Of a DNA stretch of 59,514 bases, positions 25,676 to 33,929 are shown piece by piece. Within the stretch, counting starts at the first letter, position 1. Every line of letters begins with the position of its first letter. The notes beneath the pieces are model-generated. The model saw only the letters and a program-made list of their open reading frames with translations. It had not been told where the DNA came from and did not search any database. The stretch is taken from contig NZ_DAOUQB010000018.1 of the NCBI RefSeq assembly GCF_030625865.1, forward strand, positions 1 through 59,514. The letters are read 5' to 3'. Origin of the DNA: Anaerotignum sp. GTDB lineage: Bacteria; Bacillota; Clostridia; Lachnospirales; Anaerotignaceae. Position numbers and translations under genes: made by a program.

Positions 25676-26845
25676 TTACTTAAATACCTCCAGTGCTTGG
25701 TTTAAGTCCTCAATTAAGTCTTCTGCATCTTCTGCGCCTGTGGAAATTCTAATGAGCCCTTCATGAATGCCCATTTTTCTCAACTCCTCCTCTGTAAATT
25801 CATTCCGAAAGGCTGTTGCAGGGTGAGCTAATGTAGTTCTTATTCCCCCTAAGGTACCTAAATACTTAATTATTTTAAGACGATGGATAAATTCGTCAAC
25901 TTTTTCTCTGTTGTCTTCTACGGAAAAGCTAATCATTGCGCCATAGCCATAGGAAAAAATTTGACAGGCCAACTCATGCTGGGGATGATTTTTTAAACTT
26001 GGATGATATACATACTGAATTTTTGGGTTTTTGCTTAACGCTTGTGCAACAAGAATTGCGTTATCCAATTGCGCTTTCATTCTTAAACCCATAGTTTTGA
26101 TACTTCTTTGCAAAAGCCATGCTGAATTTGCATCCAGTGATGCACCCAATAATAAGTAGCTTGGTTTAATTTTTTTAATCATAGCACTGCTTGAGGTAAC
26201 AGAACCACCGGTCACATCGCTATGTCCGCCAAAAAACTTTGTCAAGCTATGGATTACAATATCTGCTCCAAAATCAAGGGGCTTAATCACAAAAGGTGTG
26301 GTAAATGTACTGTCCACAACAACTATCGCACCATATGAATGCGCAATTTTACTGATTGCTTTAATATCAACAACGAGTGTCAAAGGATTGGCAATGATTT
26401 CTGTATAAACTACTTTCGTATCCTCTTTCATGGCATTTTCAAATTCAGTAATATCTGTAAAATCCACCAAAGAAACATGTACTCCAAAGCCTTCCAGTAT
26501 CTCTATCAGCTCAATTGTTTCTCCATAAATACTTTTATTAAAAACTGCATGGTCCCCACATTTTAAAAGTCCTAATACCGTAGTAGAAATAGCACCCATT
26601 CCAGAGGAACATATTAAGGTGTCCTCACCATTTTCTAAATAAGAGATGGCCTCCGCCAACCCATCTCTATTGGGATTTGCAGTTCTGTTATAAAAATATT
26701 TTCCTCCATTGTTAGCGAAATCATAATCTCTGGTATCATCAATGATATATGCTGAGGAGGGATAAATTGCCGGTGTTTCCGGATGAATTGCCCCTTCCCG
26801 ATCCTCTGTTCCTTTGTAAAGAATTTCTGTATTTTCCTTAAACAA
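25676..26845 (-). CDS. Cys/Met-metabolism PLP enzyme (methionine gamma-lyase / cystathionine lyase type)
   Basis: A 389-residue fold-type I PLP enzyme of the trans-sulfuration family. PLP lysine K203 lies in HSLTKFFGGHSDVTGG. YFYNRTANPN carries the conserved Tyr/Arg phosphate contacts, and SSGMGAIS follows. The residue matching the catalytic Cys116 of Pseudomonas methionine gamma-lyase is Glu here (SIYGETIEL), so that enzyme's specificity cannot be assumed. Likely products are a 2-oxoacid, ammonia and a thiol or other leaving group. It is flanked by a MerR activator gene upstream and an AGCS transporter downstream on the same strand, a compact uptake-and-degradation unit. Confidence 0.85.
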   Translation of the reverse strand: MFKENTEILYKGTEDREGAIHPETPAIYPSSAYIIDDTRDYDFANNGGKYFYNRTANPNRDGLAEAISYLENGEDTLICSSGMGAISTTVLGLLKCGDHAVFNKSIYGETIELIEILEGFGVHVSLVDFTDITEFENAMKEDTKVVYTEIIANPLTLVVDIKAISKIAHSYGAIVVVDSTFTTPFVIKPLDFGADIVIHSLTKFFGGHSDVTGGSVTSSSAMIKKIKPSYLLLGASLDANSAWLLQRSIKTMGLRMKAQLDNAILVAQALSKNPKIQYVYHPSLKNHPQHELACQIFSYGYGAMISFSVEDNREKVDEFIHRLKIIKYLGTLGGIRTTLAHPATAFRNEFTEEELRKMGIHEGLIRISTGAEDAEDLIEDLNQALEVFK

Positions 26846-26918
26846 CTAACCCACCGCTTTCTTGATTTTTCTTTAACAAAATCCTAATTCTTATACCTAC
26901 TATAAGGTCAATTAGTAC

Positions 26919-27722
26919 TTATTGCCAAAGAAATATCTGCACTTCGTACTGGGCATTAGAATAATCCACTAAGTTATCTTCAAATTCCATAGCCAATACC
27001 AACTTGGGTTTGGGTCTGTTGCCAAAAAACTCTGTAAGCATATTAATATCCCAGCTTTCCGATAAAGCCTGGGTTTGAAAACACAAATACTCTCCAGCCG
27101 GAATTACATCATACAATGACTTATCCAAATCAGGCTTTTCTCTAAAGTATACAAAATACTCTCTGGGGTAAAATTCTTTTTTTAATAACGCTTCCACATC
27201 TAGTTTATATCCATACTGCCTTCTAAATTTTGAGTTGACATATTCATTTTTACTTTTTGCCCCTGCCAAGCGAATTTCCATCTGGGGTAATTGTTCTTTA
27301 TAGAAACAAGGAACACTTAAAATATACCTTTCTTCTTTCTGAACTTTATATAGATTGTCTAAAATTTCGCTCTTATTTATATAAGTAAAATAATCAATAT
27401 ACCATTCAATATCTTTGATTCTTTCCTTCGTTTCCTTTAATTCCTGTATTGCTTCTTCTCTTTTTTTCCTCAAATAAGGTAACAGTAATTCAACACTGCC
27501 ACTGTGTATTATTTTTCGAATATCTTCAAGCTGCATACCAAAGCTCTGAAGATACCTTATTCGATCAATATAATGAAATTGGTTATAGTAATAATATCGA
27601 TAACCTGTAATTTCATCGGTAAATCCCGGAGAAAGCAACTTAATTTTATCATAGTAACGTAATGTTTGTGTAGAAATTCCTAACAGGGATGCTGTTTCAC
27701 CAATCGTAAATTTCTCTTTCAC
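26919..27722 (-). CDS. MerR-family transcriptional regulator
   Basis: A 267-residue protein with a MerR helix-turn-helix at residues 5-73 (FTIGETASLLGISTQTLRYY, GYRYYYYNQFHYIDRI), a coiled coil at about 80-115, and a C-terminal effector-binding (GyrI-like/BmrR) region. It lies 73 bases upstream of the gamma-lyase-family gene on the same strand and probably controls that gene and the AGCS symporter from a shared or internal promoter (inference). Confidence 0.9.
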   Translation of the reverse strand: MKEKFTIGETASLLGISTQTLRYYDKIKLLSPGFTDEITGYRYYYYNQFHYIDRIRYLQSFGMQLEDIRKIIHSGSVELLLPYLRKKREEAIQELKETKERIKDIEWYIDYFTYINKSEILDNLYKVQKEERYILSVPCFYKEQLPQMEIRLAGAKSKNEYVNSKFRRQYGYKLDVEALLKKEFYPREYFVYFREKPDLDKSLYDVIPAGEYLCFQTQALSESWDINMLTEFFGNRPKPKLVLAMEFEDNLVDYSNAQYEVQIFLWQ

Positions 27723-27844
27723 GATTTCACCTCTTAATTCCTTAAAATTCCTCTTATTATAACCTTAATAAAAGAAGAATTTCAATAGTAAGCCCTGAAT
27801 TAAAGGCTACCTTCCAGTGCCATTCCCTTTTTGAGAACACAAAA

Positions 27845-27872
27845 AAGACGATATATAAAATTAAATCGTCTT
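27845..27872 (-). terminator. Terminator of the small anchored-protein gene
   Basis: AAGACGA and TCGTCTT pair around an AT loop and are followed by TTTTTTG on the reverse strand, 145 bases past the stop at 28016. Confidence 0.55.
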
Positions 27873-28015
27873 CTTTGCTATAGCTATAAATTTAAACCAT
27901 TTATTGAGGAACAACTTCGCAAACATAAATTCCTTATTAATTTTCTTCATCTCTGATATAAAACCAACTTGTGTATACTCGGATTTGCCGCTGATTTTGA
28001 AAATATTTTTAAAAC

Positions 28016-28438
28016 TTATTGTCCCTCATACACATCTGATATTATCCAACTACCATTTTTAAACTCCGAAGTCACCTGAACATCAGCACCCCAGCTTCCA
28101 TTAGAATTTCCATCAAAAGATACGTCATAAAAATACCAGTAAACTGATTTGGCTCCTGTAAACCAGTGAAAAGTAAGCACAGGAGTACGAAAAGAAATTT
28201 CCCATGCCTCTGGGTATGTATACTTATTTATAGCATATTTATACTTATAACATAATTCCTGAAAATCTTCATCTGAAATCATCTCGGGTTTTGGATTAAT
28301 TTTATCTGGCATTTCATTCCCTATACGTATTAAGTTATCAATTCTTAAACTAATAAATACAGAAAAAAGGCAATAAAAAATAATAAACAAATAGAGACAA
28401 AATAGAATTTTCTTTTTTATTGTAATTGTTTTATTCAT
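28016..28438 (-). CDS. Small membrane-anchored exported protein, unknown
   Basis: A 140-residue protein with a basic start (MNKTITIKKK), a hydrophobic anchor at residues 11-31, and an exterior domain of about 105 residues. That domain holds aromatic-rich strands (TYPEAWEISFRTPVLTFHWF) and a Gly/Asn turn (FDGNSNGSWGADVQV). Layout and size suggest a secreted NTF2-like or similar small beta domain, but no family was recognised. GGAG precedes the start. No operon partner. Confidence 0.6.
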   Translation of the reverse strand: MNKTITIKKKILFCLYLFIIFYCLFSVFISLRIDNLIRIGNEMPDKINPKPEMISDEDFQELCYKYKYAINKYTYPEAWEISFRTPVLTFHWFTGAKSVYWYFYDVSFDGNSNGSWGADVQVTSEFKNGSWIISDVYEGQ

Positions 28439-28589
28439 TTTACTCCTTCTTTTTAAGCAATATAATAACTGAAAATATATGATTATTTCAAATCAATACT
28501 GATGTACCTGGTACATATATAGTATATTTAATACTAAAATAAATGTCAATAAAATTATTTTAAATATAAGTTAGATTGATGAATTGTCA

Positions 28590-28919
28590 AGTCAAGTGCG
28601 CCACTTTTGGCTTACTAAAGCTAAATTGGTTCTCTTAGGATAAAATGCTCTCAAAAGACCATTAGAATTTTCATTGCTACCACATTGCCATGAAGAATAA
28701 GCATTGGGAAAATAAAGGATTAAACCGAGCTGTTCTTCAATATTTTTGCAACAGGCAAACTCTTTGCCACGGTCTGTCGTGCCGGTCTTGAATGCAGTAT
28801 ATAATCGACTTTTTCGTTCTAGAGATGAAGCTTTTGTGGGATTTTCGATGGAAATAGCCCGGTGATAACAATTCTTGTATGCGCCCTCGCTCGTATGTGG
28901 TAAAATAGTGGTAGCCCAT
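28590..28919 (-). pseudogene. IS30-family transposase remnant
   Basis: ATG 28919 starts MGYHYFTTYERGRIQELLSP, the typical IS30 N-terminus ahead of its HTH. Later, in another frame, come YFPNAYSSWQCGSNENSNGL and LLRAFYPKRTN, the C-terminal DDE region with its catalytic Glu (NEN). The middle, about 200 residues, is deleted, so the element is dead. No intact terminal repeats were found. Confidence 0.8.
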
Positions 28920-28986
28920 AATGTTGCCTTCGTTTGAATGTTGTCTCGATAACTCCATTCTACATGATGGTCTCCATTATGGGCTA
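28912..28986 (-). promoter_or_regulatory. Inverted repeat covering the IS30 remnant's start codon
   Basis: TAGCCCATAATG (28912-28923) and its exact complement (28975-28986) are 51 bases apart. In a transcript reading in from outside, they would pair and hide the ATG at 28919. This is a known way for insertion elements to avoid expression from neighbouring promoters; its role here is inference. Confidence 0.45.
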
Positions 28987-29044
28987 TTTTTTTACCCTAT
29001 TAGTGTGGTGAATTCATTTTACAATCTAACTTATATGAAACGCA

Positions 29045-29084
29045 TTACGTCGAACAGCACTTTAGAAAGAACCGTTCGACGTAA
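29045..29084. repeat. Inverted repeat between the IS30 remnant and the ferredoxin oxidoreductase operon
   Basis: TTACGTCGAAC (29045-29055) and its exact complement (29074-29084) surround 18 bases. It lies 38 bases past the beta-subunit stop, where a terminator would be expected, but lacks a clear T run on the reverse strand. Confidence 0.5.
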
Positions 29085-29121
29085 GTTTATAAATATTTTT
29101 TATGTGGGTTTTTATAGAATT

Positions 29122-30057
29122 TTATTTTTCGCCGCAAAGAACCAATAAATCAATCCAATGGCGGTTAACTTCTTCTTGCATCTTTTCGACCATCCATTCA
29201 TTACCCGGCTTTAACATATGGGAAAAACGCCCTTGCGCCTTTAAATAATCTTCAACCGGCAATTTTGTTTTCGGTTTATAACTCAAAAAATATTTTCCAT
29301 CAATCACTTCATAAAGGGGCCATACACAAGTATCAACTGCCAACTTTGTAATTGTCATCAATTCCTCTGTCTCATAACGCCAACCTCTGGGACAAGGAGC
29401 CATAACATTTAAAAATGCAGCTCCGGGTGTGTAAATCGCCTTATGTGCTTTTTCAGAAATATCCTTGAAATTACCCATAAACGTTGTCTGCGCAACATAT
29501 GGTACATTATGGGCTACCATAATTTTTGTTAAGTCCTTTTTCTTCTGCAATTTACCGGGGATTACAGCACCAACAGGGCTTGTAGTTGTATCCGCAAAAT
29601 GCGGTGTGGAGGAGGATCTCTGGATACCTGTATTCATGTACGCTTCGTTATCGTAGCATACATAAACCATGTCGTGCCCACGTTCCATTGCCCCACTCAA
29701 ACTCTGGAAACCTATGTCATATGTACCGCCGTCACCGCCGAAGGCAATGAATTTATAAGTATCGTCGATTTTGCCACGCTTTTTCAATGCCTTGTAAGCT
29801 GTTTCCACACCGGATATCGTTGCTCCTGCATTTTCAAAAGCATTATGGATAAAACTATCTTTCCATGCAGTAAAAGGATACATGAAAGAAGAAACTTCCA
29901 AACAGCTTGTTGCAGAACAAACAACAGCCTTGTCCTCAGGGTTTAGGGCACGTAAAACCGTACGTACTGCAATAGGAGAGCCACATCCTGCACACATTCT
30001 ATGTCCACCGGTAAACCGTTCTTCTTTTTTTAATTCTTCTTTTAAATTGTAACTCAT
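29122..30057 (-). CDS. porB: 2-oxoacid:ferredoxin oxidoreductase, beta (TPP) subunit
   Basis: A 311-residue thiamine-diphosphate subunit of a four-subunit pyruvate/2-oxoacid:ferredoxin oxidoreductase. MCAGCGSP (N-terminal) and CSATSC hold cluster-ligand cysteines. GDGGTYDIGFQSLSGAMERG through NEAYMNTGIQRS is the TPP-Mg motif. It makes acyl-CoA, CO2 and reduced ferredoxin from a 2-oxoacid and CoA. It is the last gene in the order gamma-delta-alpha-beta, with GGGGGG before the ATG. Because a gamma-lyase-family gene lies upstream on the same strand, 2-oxobutyrate is a plausible substrate besides pyruvate. Confidence 0.92.
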   Translation of the reverse strand: MSYNLKEELKKEERFTGGHRMCAGCGSPIAVRTVLRALNPEDKAVVCSATSCLEVSSFMYPFTAWKDSFIHNAFENAGATISGVETAYKALKKRGKIDDTYKFIAFGGDGGTYDIGFQSLSGAMERGHDMVYVCYDNEAYMNTGIQRSSSTPHFADTTTSPVGAVIPGKLQKKKDLTKIMVAHNVPYVAQTTFMGNFKDISEKAHKAIYTPGAAFLNVMAPCPRGWRYETEELMTITKLAVDTCVWPLYEVIDGKYFLSYKPKTKLPVEDYLKAQGRFSHMLKPGNEWMVEKMQEEVNRHWIDLLVLCGEK

Positions 30058-30070
30058 GTTTTATCCCCCC

Positions 30071-31243
30071 CTATTCCCTTACATCAAGGTAACGATAGCT
30101 TTCGCCAACATCACCTGTTTTAACAATTTCATCAAGCTGTGCAAAAACTCTTTCAATGCTTTCTACACGAACATCACGACCTCCAAGACCATAAATAATA
30201 TTAATCCCCTTCGGATTATTTATATTGGCAACACACATTGCCGCACTAACCTCCGCAAAAATAGGACCACAATGACTGTTAAAGCTATCAGCTTTATCCA
30301 TCACAGCGAAAACTTTTACATTTTTGAGTGCCCGGGCAATTTCTTCGGCAGGAAACGGACGGAAGGAACGAATTTTAATAAGTCCTACTTTTTCTCCTGT
30401 TGCACGTAAACCTCTAATCGCTTCTTTTGCCGTACCAGCAGAAGAACCAATTATGATTATTGCTCTTTCTGCATCTTTCATTTCGTATTCTTCAATCAAA
30501 TCATATTTTCTTCCTGTCATTTTTTCAAAATCAGCAGAAACACTGCGAATTACATCTTTGGCATCAATCATTGCCTGTGCTTGTTGCCGTTTTGCTTCAA
30601 TATAGAATGCTGGGGTTGCATAAGGTCCAACTGCCATAGAACCTTTTAATAATGAATATTCGGGTTTGTATTCACCAACAAAATCCTTAACTTTATCATC
30701 TTCAACTAATGTTATGTTTTCAATTGCATGGGATGTAATAAATCCATCTTGACAAATCATAATAGGTAAATTAACAGCTTCTGCAATTCGCATTGCTTGT
30801 AAATAGTTATCATATGCTTCTTGATTTGTTTCTGCAAACAGCATCAGCCAACCTGCATCACGCACACTCATAGCATCTGAATGATCATTATTAATGTTTA
30901 TTGGACCTGATAATGCACGGCAAGAAACCGCCAATGTGATTGGCAAACGATCTGACGCTGCCACATAAAGCATTTCATGCATGTAGCTTAATCCGCAAGA
31001 AGAAGTTGCGCTAATTGCACGACAACCTGCCGCTTGAGCACCAATGCATGTAGACATAGCACTATGTTCACTTTCAACAGCGATAAATTCTGTATCAACT
31101 TCTCCATTATCAACGTAACTTGAGAAATATTGTGGTATTTCAGTTGATGGTGTAATTGGAAATGCACCCATTACATCGGGATTAATTTGTTTCATTGCCA
31201 CAGCAATAGCTTCATTCCCTGACAATCTTTCTCTGATACCCAT
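30071..31243 (-). CDS. porA: 2-oxoacid:ferredoxin oxidoreductase, alpha subunit
   Basis: A 390-residue alpha subunit. Blocks are GNEAIAVAMKQINPDVMGAF, PITPSTEIPQYFSSYVDNG (substrate and pyrimidine region), ESEHSAMSTCIGAQAAGCRA and SSCGLSYMHEMLY. ATG 31243 (MGIRERLSG) is preferred because GGGAGG precedes it by 8 bases; an in-frame TTG at 31252 overlaps that spacing. The gene begins 15 bases after the delta-subunit stop and ends 13 bases before the beta start, so the four genes are translated together. Confidence 0.92.
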   Translation of the reverse strand: MGIRERLSGNEAIAVAMKQINPDVMGAFPITPSTEIPQYFSSYVDNGEVDTEFIAVESEHSAMSTCIGAQAAGCRAISATSSCGLSYMHEMLYVAASDRLPITLAVSCRALSGPININNDHSDAMSVRDAGWLMLFAETNQEAYDNYLQAMRIAEAVNLPIMICQDGFITSHAIENITLVEDDKVKDFVGEYKPEYSLLKGSMAVGPYATPAFYIEAKRQQAQAMIDAKDVIRSVSADFEKMTGRKYDLIEEYEMKDAERAIIIIGSSAGTAKEAIRGLRATGEKVGLIKIRSFRPFPAEEIARALKNVKVFAVMDKADSFNSHCGPIFAEVSAAMCVANINNPKGINIIYGLGGRDVRVESIERVFAQLDEIVKTGDVGESYRYLDVRE

Positions 31244-31257
31244 ATATTGCAACCTCC

Positions 31258-31569
31258 CTATTTTTCGTCTTTAATCATTGTAATTGCATCAAACGGACAA
31301 ACTTTTGCACAAATGCCGCATCCTTTACAAAAAAACAAGTTAAATTCTCCACGACGACCATCTTCTTCTACCGGTATTGACATATCAGGACAAACAGGAA
31401 CACAAAGCATACATTGTTTGCATTTTTCCATATCTATAACCGGTTTAATTGTTCTCCAATCACCTGTGTTTACTAATTCAGCACTACCCCCTTCAAAAAC
31501 GCTGCAGCCAAGCGTAATTTCTTTCCAAGTAATTGTTTCATTAATGTCTTTTGCTTTTAAGTTACTCAC
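31258..31569 (-). CDS. porD: 2-oxoacid:ferredoxin oxidoreductase, delta (2[4Fe-4S]) subunit
   Basis: A 103-residue ferredoxin-like subunit with two cluster motifs, CKQCMLCVPVCPD and CKGCGICAKVCPFDA, that carry electrons from TPP to free ferredoxin. It starts with GTG 31569, which overlaps the gamma-subunit TGA as GTGA, a sign of translational coupling. Length and motif spacing are normal for the family. Confidence 0.93.
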   Translation of the reverse strand: MSNLKAKDINETITWKEITLGCSVFEGGSAELVNTGDWRTIKPVIDMEKCKQCMLCVPVCPDMSIPVEEDGRRGEFNLFFCKGCGICAKVCPFDAITMIKDEK

Positions 31570-32144
31570 CCTACTGTCACCTCCTCCATAGAACGTTTTA
31601 AAGCTTCCATATTACCTCCAATAACTTGTGGTTTTGTTGCAAATTTATGATGGAAAGATGCGTCCATATCTTTAATAAATTCTTCAACCGCAACTACACC
31701 TGAAACTTTAACAATTGCTGCAAGCATAGGTGTGTTGGGGAAGTTTTTGCCTAATGTTTCTTGGCTGATTTTGCCTGCATCGATTGTACAGACTTTCCCT
31801 GCATAGCCTCTAAGCAAAGGACGAAGCTCTGCGGGAGTCTTCGCACTATTGATGACAATTGCGCCTTCCGCCTTAAGCCCAGCAGTAACGTCAACAGCAC
31901 TAAGTAAAGTTTCATCTACAACGACCACATAATCAGGGTAATAAATATTTGAATGAACACTGCTTCTTTCTGAACTGATTCGATTATAAGCAGTAATCGG
32001 AGCGCCCATTCTTTCCGGTCCATATTCAGGAAAACCTTGTACAAATTTGCCAGTATTAAAAGCTGCATCTGCTAATAACAATGATGCTGTTTTTGCGCCT
32101 TGCCCACCTCGTCCATGCCAACGGATTTCTACTATGTCTTTCAT
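31566..32144 (-). CDS. porC: 2-oxoacid:ferredoxin oxidoreductase, gamma subunit
   Basis: A 192-residue gamma subunit beginning MKDIVEIRWHGRGGQGAKTA, the characteristic RxHGRGGQG CoA/Rossmann-like motif, with GFPEYGPERMGAPITAY further on. It is the first gene of the four-gene operon. AGGAGG precedes the ATG. The promoter is probably between 32145 and 32190 or further upstream with the gamma-lyase-family gene; the transferase remnant between them does not contain a clear terminator. Confidence 0.93.
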   Translation of the reverse strand: MKDIVEIRWHGRGGQGAKTASLLLADAAFNTGKFVQGFPEYGPERMGAPITAYNRISSERSSVHSNIYYPDYVVVVDETLLSAVDVTAGLKAEGAIVINSAKTPAELRPLLRGYAGKVCTIDAGKISQETLGKNFPNTPMLAAIVKVSGVVAVEEFIKDMDASFHHKFATKPQVIGGNMEALKRSMEEVTVG

Positions 32145-32186
32145 CTTAATCCTCCTTAAACATATTTCTAAATAACGATAAAACTT

Positions 32187-32471
32187 TTATGGATTTTTAT
32201 TATCTATAATTTTCAGAAAATCTATTAATTTATCCACATCTGCCATGTTATTAAAATAATGTAATCCTATTCGTACTAATTTTCCGTTTTTAAAGCAATG
32301 TGCTCTAATTCCATATCTCATTAACATCTCATCTGCACCTATGGCAATATAATACTTAATTACTTGCACTACAGCTTCAAGACACAATATGCTTAATTCT
32401 CCCCATTCAAAACGACTTACATCGGTTTTAAATCTAAAACTTGCAGGGTTATCAATTTCGTTTATAAACAA
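32187..32471 (-). pseudogene. Class V aminotransferase / cysteine-desulfurase-like remnant
   Basis: The 94-codon frame has a segment like DVSRFEWGELSILCLEAVVQ, where class V enzymes read 'RFExGTxNxxGxxxLxxAL'. It then moves to GIRAHCFKNGKLVRIGLHYF and NNMADVDKLIDFLK, their C-terminal 'GIxxxxxNGxxRISxHxYNTxEEIDxLxxxL'. The PLP-lysine half is missing, and an internal deletion joins the two parts. It is non-functional as an enzyme. Confidence 0.55.
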
Positions 32472-32569
32472 TGTAATAAAGAAAAAGGACGGTTAATCTT
32501 CCGTCTCTTCTTCTGTTTTAACTGCTGTATTCCCTTTGCCGAAGCATTTTTAGTGATTACAGAATCTAT

Positions 32570-33748
32570 TTATATTAAATTACAAGCTAGAAATGCTTGC
32601 TGTAAATCTTCAATCAAATCCTCCGCGTCCTCCAAACCTACGCTAAACCGGAAGAAGCCATCTTGAAAAATTTGAGGATAATGGGGCAATTTATCGCTGT
32701 TTTTATCATAATAAACAATCAGGCTTTCAATATCACCTAAAGATACGGCATGAGTAACCAACTTTAATTCATTTAGAAACTGCTGGTGTGCCCGCTCATC
32801 TCCTTTAATGTCAAAAGCAATCATACCAGAATACTGACCGTGCATCAGCTCTTTGGCTCGATTATGTTGTGGATGGCTTTCTAAGCCTGGATACCAGACA
32901 AATCTAACTGCTGGACTCTTCTCTAAAAATTCAGCCACTGCCAAGGCAACACGACTATGTTGCGCCATTCGCATAGGAAGGGTTACCAATCCCCTAGCAA
33001 TTAGCCACGCATTAAAGGGACTTAAAATGCCTCCAAAATTCACCATGGCAATTTCCTTTACCTGTGTTAACAGCTCTTTTTTGCCTAGCACGCAACCCCC
33101 CAGCGAATCACCATGACCATTTATGTACTTTGTCATACTATGAATTTCTAAATCTGCTCCCAAACGAAGAGGAAAGAGGCTTACTGGTCCTGCAAATGTT
33201 GCATCTATAGAAAGCAAAGCACCAGCAGAATGTGCCAATGTTGCAATTGCTTGTATATCACTGATTTCCGTCGTTGGATTTCCAGGTGTTTCTATATGAA
33301 TCAAGCGTGTATTGGGACGAATTGCAGTACGTATCGCCTCCGTATCAGTTGAATCTACAAAAGTTACTTCTATATTATACTTTTCCGGCAAATACTTACG
33401 AAACAACAAATTTGTTGCACTATAGCAGACTTCGGAAACAATTACATGATCACCAGTGTTCAAAAACGGTACAAATACACCAGTAAGCGCCGCAACACCA
33501 CTTGCAAATATTGCGCAGTCTTCTGCACCGGTTAAAGCACAGAGTTTGTCTTGTAAAACCATTTGGTTAACATTGCGATTTCTAGCATAAATATTGCTCT
33601 CCGTTCCACTCCAATCCACAGGAGTGCCATCTGTGGGAATGCGATAATTCGAAGTCATATAAATAGGTTCATTAATGGCTCCAAAGGTGTCGTCTTTTCG
33701 AATACCACCATGTACAGCAGTCGTTTGTGTCCTCATTGATTGATTCAT
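32570..33748 (-). CDS. Cys/Met-metabolism PLP enzyme, second copy (gamma-lyase family)
   Basis: A 392-residue trans-sulfuration-family enzyme. The PLP lysine is K207 in HSMTKYINGHGDSLGG. IYARNRNVNQ supplies the phosphate-binding Tyr/Arg, and FASGVAALTGVF follows. It is only distantly like the copy at 25676. ATG 33748 is preferred because GAGGAG lies 10 bases upstream; the ATG at 33766 has none. Family members split methionine, cystathionine, homocysteine or O-acyl-homoserine. With a 2-oxoacid:ferredoxin oxidoreductase downstream and a divergent LysR gene, a route from methionine or homoserine derivatives through 2-oxobutyrate to propionyl-CoA is suggested, not shown. Confidence 0.85.
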   Translation of the reverse strand: MNQSMRTQTTAVHGGIRKDDTFGAINEPIYMTSNYRIPTDGTPVDWSGTESNIYARNRNVNQMVLQDKLCALTGAEDCAIFASGVAALTGVFVPFLNTGDHVIVSEVCYSATNLLFRKYLPEKYNIEVTFVDSTDTEAIRTAIRPNTRLIHIETPGNPTTEISDIQAIATLAHSAGALLSIDATFAGPVSLFPLRLGADLEIHSMTKYINGHGDSLGGCVLGKKELLTQVKEIAMVNFGGILSPFNAWLIARGLVTLPMRMAQHSRVALAVAEFLEKSPAVRFVWYPGLESHPQHNRAKELMHGQYSGMIAFDIKGDERAHQQFLNELKLVTHAVSLGDIESLIVYYDKNSDKLPHYPQIFQDGFFRFSVGLEDAEDLIEDLQQAFLACNLI

Positions 33749-33842
33749 TACATATTCACTCCTCATCTATTATGTTGGAGAAACAATACTTCATCTCCTT
33801 AAAAGCATCATAGCATGCTATGATTAATCTGTAAAACAAATG

Positions 33843-33856
33843 GTTTTGATTAAAAC
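33843..33856. promoter_or_regulatory. Candidate LysR binding site
   Basis: GTTTT-GATT-AAAAC is a small perfect dyad with the T-N11-A spacing typical of LysR regulators. It sits in the 180-base divergent region between the gamma-lyase-family gene and the LysR gene. Confidence 0.45.
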
Positions 33857-33929
33857 AATCATTTTTTTCGATTGATTTAACAAGCAAAATATTGTATTAT
33901 AAAACCATTGAAAACATCTGGAGGCTATC

